Below the pieces are notes generated by a model. The model did no database searches. It was not told where the DNA came from and worked only from the letters and a program-made list of their open reading frames with translations. Below, piece by piece: positions 58,594 through 64,000 of a stretch of 64,000 nt of DNA (position 1 is its first letter; each line of letters opens with the position of its first letter). The DNA is from Comamonadaceae bacterium UBA2121 (lineage in GTDB: Bacteria > Pseudomonadota > Gammaproteobacteria > Burkholderiales > Burkholderiaceae_C), in the NCBI GenBank assembly GCA_002331385.1, contig DCYB01000001.1, positions 186,001 to 250,000 of the forward strand, given 5' to 3'. Made by a program: the position numbers and the translations under genes.

Positions 58594-59705
58594 GCACGAT
58601 GCAAGAGGACCTGTTCGAAGAGGACCTGTTCGGCGCACCGGTCACCGCAGACCCACCCACGAACAAGCAGCCACCGGAGCCCACGCCGACCGACAGCGCC
58701 AAGCCACCTCCCGCGAAGGCGCGCAAGGCCAGTGTGCAGGCCGTGGCGTGGAGTGATGCCTTGCGTGCACTCGGCGCAGCGCTGCCCGCGCAGGTGCATC
58801 TGGGCACGTCCTCCTGGAGTTATCCGGGCTGGCAAGGACTGGTCTGGGAAGGCGCGCATTCCGAGCAGACCTTGTCGAAGAAGGGGTTGGAGGTGTACGC
58901 ACAGCACCCGCTGATGCGCACCGTCAGCATCGACCGCAACTTCTACCGGCCCCTCTCCGCGAGTGATTTCGCGCGTTATGCGGCGATGGTTCCGGCCGAT
59001 TTCCGCTTCATGGTGAAGGCGCCCAGCCTGCTGACCGACGCGCTCGTGCGCAGTGACGATGGGCGCGGCAAGGAGCCCAATACCGCGTTTCTCAGCCCCG
59101 AACTGGCGCTGCAAGAGTTCATCGCGCCGGTCATGGAAGGGCTGGGGAAACATCTGGGGGCGCTGGTGTTCCAGCTCAGTCCGCTGCCGTGGAACATGCT
59201 GGACCGACTGCCGCAGGTCATCGCGCAATTGCGCACCATGCTGTGCGCCCTGCCCGCGTTGCAGCCGCACGCGCCCGATGGCGTCATCGCGGTCGAAGTG
59301 CGCGATCCGCAATGGCTCGCGCCCGACATCCTGCCGCTGTTCGCGCAGGCTCTGCGCGATGCCTCGGCCACCTACTGCATTGGCCTGCACGCCAAAATGC
59401 CACCGCTGGCGGAGCAACTACCGCTGCTGCGCAAACTCTGGCCGACGCCGCTGGTCTGCCGCTGGAACCTGCATCCCGTGCATGGCCCCTACGGCTACGC
59501 CGAGGCAGAAAAGCTGTACGTGCCATATGACCGCATTCACCATCCCGAGCCCGATCTGCACGCCGAATTGGCGGCCCTGATCCGCACGTTCGCAGCGCAC
59601 GGCCAGCCGGTTCACATGGCCATCAGCAATCACGCGGAGGGCTGCGCGCCGATGTCGGTGCAAACGCTCGCCCGCGCAATCACGCAGCGCCCACCGCACG
59701 CGTAG
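58590..59705 (+). CDS. DUF72-family protein
   Basis: 371 residues. An acidic, Pro/Ala-rich ~60-residue N-terminal region (EDLFEEDLFGAP, PTNKQPPEPTPTDSAKPPPA) precedes the DUF72 TIM-like barrel: VHLGTSSWSYPGWQGLVWEG, VSIDRNFYRPLSASDFARYA, FRFMVKAPSLLTD, VIAVEVRDPQWLAP and HMAISNHAEGCAPMS. The family has no firm function. Start GTG 58590 gives a GTGA overlap with the preceding stop; ATG 58599 is also possible. Its 3' end overlaps the convergent MFS gene by 26 bases. Confidence 0.87.
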   Translation: MSTMQEDLFEEDLFGAPVTADPPTNKQPPEPTPTDSAKPPPAKARKASVQAVAWSDALRALGAALPAQVHLGTSSWSYPGWQGLVWEGAHSEQTLSKKGLEVYAQHPLMRTVSIDRNFYRPLSASDFARYAAMVPADFRFMVKAPSLLTDALVRSDDGRGKEPNTAFLSPELALQEFIAPVMEGLGKHLGALVFQLSPLPWNMLDRLPQVIAQLRTMLCALPALQPHAPDGVIAVEVRDPQWLAPDILPLFAQALRDASATYCIGLHAKMPPLAEQLPLLRKLWPTPLVCRWNLHPVHGPYGYAEAEKLYVPYDRIHHPEPDLHAELAALIRTFAAHGQPVHMAISNHAEGCAPMSVQTLARAITQRPPHA

Positions 59706-61119
59706 TCTTCATGCGCATGGTGCTGAACACGCCCGACAGCGCCGCACTGGCCGCCGCCACGTACAAGGCGATCGACTCGGAGAGACCATCGTGCAGCGGC
59801 CAGATGGCAAAAATCGTCGCCAGCACCACCGCCCCCAGCGTTTGCCCCGTCAGGCGTGCCGTGCCCAGCATGCCGCTGGCAGCGCCGCTGCGATGCAGCG
59901 GAGCCGACGTGACGATGGTGTGATTGTTGGGCGACTGGAACAAGGCAAACCCCGCGCCGCACAGCGCCATGCGCCAGATCACATTCCAGTCGGCAGGCTG
60001 CGTCGGCAACAGACCCAGCGACAGCAGCCCCACCGAGAACATGCCCATGCCGACACCACCCAGCAGTCCCGCCGGAATCTTGCCGATCAGGCGCCCGGCA
60101 ATGGGTGCAACGATCACCGTGGCCAGCGGCCACGCCGTGATCAGCATGCCGGATTTCAGGTGGCTGTAGCCGAGCACTTCCAGCAGCAGGAACGGCATGG
60201 CCAGAAAGCCCAGCATCTGCGCACAAAAGGCACTGATGGACGCCCCCATCGACAGCGCAAACACGGGAATGCGCAGCAGATCTACCGGAAACAGCGGTGC
60301 CGCCAGATGCCACTGCCGACGCACATAGACGACGCCCACCACCACGCCCACCGCGAGCAGGGACAGGCCGAGCGTCAGTGCCCCGCTCTCACCACTGGCG
60401 GCCATGCCCATTTGCTCCCCGCCGAGGAACAGCATGGAGAACATCAGCACGTTCAACAGCACGTCAACCACGGAAAAACGCGGCCGGCTCGTGCCTTCGG
60501 GGGCCGGTGGGTTCGATGGCAGCGAGCGCTTGCCAAGCCAGAAGATGAACAGCCCCATCGGCAGATTGATGGCAAACAGCCATGGCCATGACGCGACGGA
60601 AAGAATCGCGGCAGAAATCGTCGGCCCCGCCATCGACGCAGTGGCGACCACCACCGAATTGATCGCCATGCCGCGCCCCAGTTGCGCACGCGGAAACGTC
60701 AGGCGCACCAGAGCGGCGTTCACGCTCATCACGCCCGCCGCGCCCAGTCCCTGCAGGGCACGCACCACGATCAGCGTCTCCAGATTGCGCGATAGCATGG
60801 CCGCCACGGATGCCAGCGCAAACAACGCCATGCCGACCAGATACACCCGCCGGTAGCCAAGTCGGTCGCCCAGCGCCGCCAGAGGCAGCAGCAGCACCAG
60901 CGTGGCCAGTTGATAGGCATTGACCACCCACACCGCGTGGGCGGCGCTGACATTCATTTCCTTGCCGATATCTGGCAGCGCCAGATTCATGATGCTGGTG
61001 TCCAGCACCGACAGCGCAATGCCCATGATGATGACCAGCATCGAATAGCGCCGCTGCGGCATCGGCAGCCCGTCGCGCACCGGGGCAACCTGAACAGCTT
61101 CGCGAACAGGCTCTGTCAT
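59680..61119 (-). CDS. DHA2-type 14-helix MFS drug exporter
   Basis: 479 residues with about 14 membrane helices. Motif C-type LLPLAALGDRLGYRRVYLVG (MFS signature after helix 2) and antiporter-type VVVATASMAGPTISAAILSV are visible; IGIALSVLD-like MGIALSVLDTSIMNLALPDI is the family's helix 1. This EmrB/QacA-like group exports drugs by proton antiport. No EmrA-type partner gene is present. A 15-bp palindrome and a hairpin lie upstream of its start. It converges with DUF72, overlapping by 26 bases. Confidence 0.9.
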   Translation of the reverse strand: MTEPVREAVQVAPVRDGLPMPQRRYSMLVIIMGIALSVLDTSIMNLALPDIGKEMNVSAAHAVWVVNAYQLATLVLLLPLAALGDRLGYRRVYLVGMALFALASVAAMLSRNLETLIVVRALQGLGAAGVMSVNAALVRLTFPRAQLGRGMAINSVVVATASMAGPTISAAILSVASWPWLFAINLPMGLFIFWLGKRSLPSNPPAPEGTSRPRFSVVDVLLNVLMFSMLFLGGEQMGMAASGESGALTLGLSLLAVGVVVGVVYVRRQWHLAAPLFPVDLLRIPVFALSMGASISAFCAQMLGFLAMPFLLLEVLGYSHLKSGMLITAWPLATVIVAPIAGRLIGKIPAGLLGGVGMGMFSVGLLSLGLLPTQPADWNVIWRMALCGAGFALFQSPNNHTIVTSAPLHRSGAASGMLGTARLTGQTLGAVVLATIFAIWPLHDGLSESIALYVAAASAALSGVFSTMRMKTTRAVGAA

Positions 61120-61144
61120 TGGTCGGAAATCCTCAATCTATGCA

Positions 61145-61188
61145 GGCTGGCCAGCGCGTCACAGCCGTGAAGCGGCCAGCCCTTTTTT
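61145..61188 (+). terminator. Intrinsic terminator oriented on the plus strand
   Basis: An 8-bp GC stem (GGCTGGCC / GGCCAGCC) with a 21-base loop, followed by six T on the plus strand. It faces against the MFS gene whose 5' flank it occupies. No annotated plus-strand gene ends here, so it may end antisense or read-through transcription. Confidence 0.55.
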
Positions 61189-61202
61189 ATGTCAGTCAGA
61201 TA

Positions 61203-61217
61203 GTCAATTCTATTGAC
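61203..61217. promoter_or_regulatory. Palindrome GTCAAT-N3-ATTGAC, candidate operator
   Basis: A 15-bp inverted repeat with 6-bp arms, 84 bases before the MFS start and downstream of the MATE gene. Its size suits a MarR- or TetR-type repressor; no regulator gene is adjacent. Confidence 0.4.
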
Positions 61218-61297
61218 CTTGTGCCTTTCGTCCTGCGCCACGCCAAGCAACCCGCGATGCTTGACGGTTAAGCAATGGCGACACCTGAATGCGCGAT

Positions 61298-62656
61298 TCA
61301 CGATGGGCGCTGTCCCCAGTTGGTGCGCCACACGAACAAACTGGTCGCCAAGCCATACACGATCATTCCTGTCATGCCCACCGCGAACAGCGGCGCGGGC
61401 GTCTCGCCGCCATGGCGCGAAACCCACCAGCCCGCTACGCCCACGACAGCCAGGCGCACGGTGCCCGCCATGATCGGCCCCAGCACATGACCGGAACCGA
61501 TGGACGCAAAGTACAAGGCCAGCCCGAATCCCATGAACGGAAAACCCGGCCCCATCCAGCGCAGGAACAGGTTGGCGTTGTCCAATACGCCCGGAACGGT
61601 GCTGAACATGCCTGACCACAGCGACGGAAACAGCATGAACACCGAGCCCGCCACCAGCATCACCACGCCCGCTACGCTGCCCGCCGTCCAGGCCACCTGT
61701 CGCGCGCGTGCCACCATCTGCGAGCCGATCGCCATGCCCACCATCGGCACGGACGCGACGCCTACGCCAAAGGCCACCGGGATCATCAGGAACTCCAGAC
61801 GCTGGCCGATGCCATATCCCGCCATCGCCAACGGACCGTAGCGCGCCACCAGCGAGGTCATGATCAGCGCAGTCGCAATCGATTGCACCGGCGAGAAGCA
61901 GGCCAGCGCACCCACGCGCAAGATGTCGCGGAACATAGGCCACTCGAATCGCATGTTGCGCCACGGCACCTGCAGCGCATCCTGTCCCCATTGCAGATAG
62001 GCCAGCAAGACCGCCGCTCCGCAGCCCATGCCGACCACGCTGCCCAGCGCCACGCCCGTCATGCCGAGCGCAGGAAACGGCCCGAGGCCCAGCCCCAGCG
62101 AGCCTCCCACGAGCACCTGCACAATGGCTGCCCCCATGACCGCGCCCGAAGGCACGCGCATGTTGCCCGTGCCGCGCACCACCGCCGCCAGGGTGTTGCA
62201 CAGCCAGACGCTGATCGCGCCGCTGAACAGCACATGGCCGAACTGCATGGCGTAGGCCAGCACATCGCCCTTGCCGCCCAGCAACCGGAAAAGCGCAGGC
62301 GACAGCAGCAGGAACAGCAGGGAATACGCCGCGCCCTCGCCCGCGCCAATCGCCAGCGCATGCAACGCCAATGTCCCCGCGCGGTCGCGGTCCCCGGCCC
62401 CCAGCGCGCGACTGATCGCCGACGACACGCCCCCGCCCATGGCACCATTGCTCATCATCTGCGTGAGCATGACGAACGGGAACACGATCGCCATCGCGGC
62501 CAGCTGCGGTGTACCCAGCTTGCCGACGTAGTAGGTCTCGGCGATCCCGACGACCACCGCCATCATCAGCGCCAACACATTGGGAATGGCCAGACGCAGC
62601 AGCGTCGGCAAAATCGCTCCGTGCAGCAGGCGTGAAGTGGATGCGCTTTGAACCAT
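61298..62656 (-). CDS. MATE-family efflux transporter
   Basis: 452 residues, about 12 helices in two six-helix halves. The first half has TLLRLAIPNVLALMMAVVVG, GIAETYYVGKLGTPQLAAMA and MLTQMMSNGAMGGGVSSAIS; the second half has MIPVAFGVGVASVPMVGMAI. The family exports cationic drugs or metabolites by Na+ or H+ antiport. ATG 62656 is preferred; longer readings overlap ogt in another frame. It follows ogt by 13 bases, so the SDR-ogt-MATE genes form one transcript, and another exporter follows. Confidence 0.88.
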   Translation of the reverse strand: MVQSASTSRLLHGAILPTLLRLAIPNVLALMMAVVVGIAETYYVGKLGTPQLAAMAIVFPFVMLTQMMSNGAMGGGVSSAISRALGAGDRDRAGTLALHALAIGAGEGAAYSLLFLLLSPALFRLLGGKGDVLAYAMQFGHVLFSGAISVWLCNTLAAVVRGTGNMRVPSGAVMGAAIVQVLVGGSLGLGLGPFPALGMTGVALGSVVGMGCGAAVLLAYLQWGQDALQVPWRNMRFEWPMFRDILRVGALACFSPVQSIATALIMTSLVARYGPLAMAGYGIGQRLEFLMIPVAFGVGVASVPMVGMAIGSQMVARARQVAWTAGSVAGVVMLVAGSVFMLFPSLWSGMFSTVPGVLDNANLFLRWMGPGFPFMGFGLALYFASIGSGHVLGPIMAGTVRLAVVGVAGWWVSRHGGETPAPLFAVGMTGMIVYGLATSLFVWRTNWGQRPS

Positions 62657-62669
62657 GTATGCGGTGCTT

Positions 62670-63242
62670 CTAAAAAAGCGGCAGCGTGCCGCCGGGGCAG
62701 GCACCTTCGGTGGCCAGCATGCGCAGTTTTTGCTGGGCTCCGCCGTAGGTAGAAAACCCGCCCGCATGGTCCCCGGCGGCCAGCACCCGGTGGCACGGCA
62801 CGACCGGCGCAAACGGGTTGGCACCCAGCGCCTGCCCCACCGCGCGCGACAGATGCACGTTGCCCAGCGCGCGCGCCAGTTCGCCATAAGTGCGCGTGTG
62901 GCCCGGTGCAATGGCGCGCGTGAGTGCATAAACGCGGCAGGCAAAGTCGGGCACGCCGCGCAGGTCGAGCTGCAATTCGCACAGATCGCGCGGCGCTCCC
63001 TGCATCAGCGCCTGCACGCCTTGCATGGCGGCAACGACCGATGGCGGCGGCGCTATGTGTAGCAGATCGGCAGTGTCAGGACGGGGCCGCCCCAAGCCGG
63101 CGAGCATGCGCGCCAGCGTGCCCGCCACGTCGGCCTCGGGCAGTTGCACGGCCACGATGCCCGCGTCCGTCCACGCCATGCCGCAATCGCCCAACGCCGT
63201 CGGGAAATGGCAGATGCCGAGCGGCGCGGGACGCTGGTTCAT
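62670..63242 (-). CDS. ogt: Methylated-DNA-protein-cysteine methyltransferase
   Basis: A 190-residue DNA repair protein. The active-site motif is PVVPCHRVLAAGD with the acceptor cysteine; helix-turn-helix residues are TYGELARALGNVHLSRAVGQ. The C-terminus (GGFSTYGGAQQKLRMLATEG) is typical. Ogt/Ada-C transfers O6-methylguanine or O4-methylthymine methyl groups to its own cysteine. Its ATG overlaps the stop of the short-chain dehydrogenase gene (ATGA). Confidence 0.93.
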   Translation of the reverse strand: MNQRPAPLGICHFPTALGDCGMAWTDAGIVAVQLPEADVAGTLARMLAGLGRPRPDTADLLHIAPPPSVVAAMQGVQALMQGAPRDLCELQLDLRGVPDFACRVYALTRAIAPGHTRTYGELARALGNVHLSRAVGQALGANPFAPVVPCHRVLAAGDHAGGFSTYGGAQQKLRMLATEGACPGGTLPLF

Positions 63243-64000
63243 GCCGCTGCGCCGGCGCCTGCGCCTGCGCCCGTCAATTGGGCACGCAACTGATCGCGCA
63301 GATGCGGACGCGCCGCGAACGGATCGCTGGGGTTGCGTGTCTGCAAAATATCTTCCATGCGCGTTTGCACGGCACCTATGGCCTGCGGATGGCTGTAGAT
63401 GTAGAACTGGTTTGCGGCCACCGCTTCAAACACCCTGCGCGCCACATCTTCCGCGCTGACCTTGCCGCTGGCCACGGCCTTGTCCAGCATCTGGGTGCCT
63501 ACCTGCTGGCTGCGCGTGGCCTGCTGACCGTCGAGCGCGTCGGGGCGATTGCGTTCGCTCTGGGCGATGCCGGTCGGCACAAAGTACGGGCACAGCACGC
63601 TCGCGCCAATCTGGTCGGTGACCAGTTGCAGGTCCTGATACAGCGTCTCCGACAGCGCCACGACGGCATGCTTGCTGACGTTGTAGACGCCCAGATTCGG
63701 CGTCGTCACCAGCCCTGCCATGCTGGCGGTGTTGACGATGTGGCCGCGCCAGTGCGGATCGTTGCGCGCCGCTTGCAGCATCATGGGGGTGAACACCCGC
63801 ACGCCATGCGCCACGCCATGCAGGTTCACGCCCAGCACCCAGTCCCACTCGCGCGCGGGGGTATCCCAAATCAGCCCGGCCGCACTCACGCCCGCGTTGT
63901 TGAAGACCAGATGGGGGGCGCCAAAGCGCTCTAACACCGCCGCGCCCAGAGCGTCCATTTGCTGCGCATCCGAGACATCCACGCGCCGCGCCAGCACCTG
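63239..64000 (-). CDS. Short-chain dehydrogenase/reductase, N-terminus beyond the window
   Basis: 254 residues are visible; the frame is open to base 64000, so the TGxxxGIG cofactor loop lies outside. Remaining SDR landmarks: VDVSDAQQMDALG, VFNNAGVSAAGLIWD, NTASMAGLVTTPNLGVYNVS with catalytic Ser, Tyr and Lys (YNVSK), and a ~75-residue C-terminal extension (FAARPHLRDQLRAQLTGAGA). The substrate is unknown. The stop overlaps ogt by ATGA. Confidence 0.88.
   Translation of the reverse strand, partial: QVLARRVDVSDAQQMDALGAAVLERFGAPHLVFNNAGVSAAGLIWDTPAREWDWVLGVNLHGVAHGVRVFTPMMLQAARNDPHWRGHIVNTASMAGLVTTPNLGVYNVSKHAVVALSETLYQDLQLVTDQIGASVLCPYFVPTGIAQSERNRPDALDGQQATRSQQVGTQMLDKAVASGKVSAEDVARRVFEAVAANQFYIYSHPQAIGAVQTRMEDILQTRNPSDPFAARPHLRDQLRAQLTGAGAGAGAAA

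Overview
The window looks like chromosomal DNA of a betaproteobacterium of the order Burkholderiales, most likely family Comamonadaceae. The grounds are high-GC coding sequence and a gene order I associate with that group: carA-carB-greA-DUF4149, yhbY/rlmE, ftsH-folP-glmM, ppk/ppx and mltG-tmk-holB-pilZ-tatD. The genus cannot be fixed from the sequence alone. I see no rRNA or tRNA gene, CRISPR array, prophage or intact insertion sequence.

Layout. (1) 1-5.6 kb is a phosphate-storage block: the 3' part of ppx, a histone-H1-like gene, sixA, ppk and an ornithine-lipid acyltransferase gene (olsB). Two upstream regions carry 11-bp-spaced GTCAY direct repeats typical of PhoB sites. (2) 5.8-10.1 kb is an AT-richer catabolic cassette: a Bug solute-binding protein, acyl-CoA dehydrogenase and class III CoA-transferase, with a divergent TetR regulator. 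It appears inserted between glmM and the ppk block. (3) 10.1-29.8 kb is housekeeping: glmM, folP, ftsH, rlmE, yhbY, greA, carB, carA, hrpA and coaA, plus transporters and a flavodoxin-like protein. (4) 29.7-38.2 kb is a polysaccharide island with lower GC at its start. It begins at a 5'-truncated HxlR regulator and a 510-bp stretch with no recognisable gene, then runs wecB, a glycosyltransferase, wzm, wzt and a 1029-residue protein. That protein joins a methyltransferase, a coiled coil, a GT4-like domain and a GT2 domain. (5) 38.3-49.2 kb carries tcdA-cpoB-pal-tolB without tolQRA, divergent msbA, and the mltG-tmk-holB-pilZ-tatD-ankyrin run. (6) 49.2-64 kb is mixed: ygfZ, a thioesterase-GNAT fusion, hydrolase, secreted hydratase-like protein, iron-type alcohol dehydrogenase, HDOD protein, tex, a DUF72 pair, two drug exporters, ogt and a short-chain dehydrogenase cut by the window end.

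How the genes work together. The first block would let the cell store and mobilise polyphosphate and replace phospholipid with ornithine lipid when phosphate is short. In the polysaccharide island, wecB supplies UDP-ManNAc and two or more glycosyltransferases build the chain. Wzm/Wzt export it, and Wzt has a C-terminal extension of the kind that recognises a finished chain end. The multidomain protein places a possible capping methyltransferase and a possible length-setting coiled coil in the same polypeptide as chain-building domains. I consider it the most interesting object in the window. MsbA, TolB/Pal/CpoB and MltG complete an envelope theme across the middle third.
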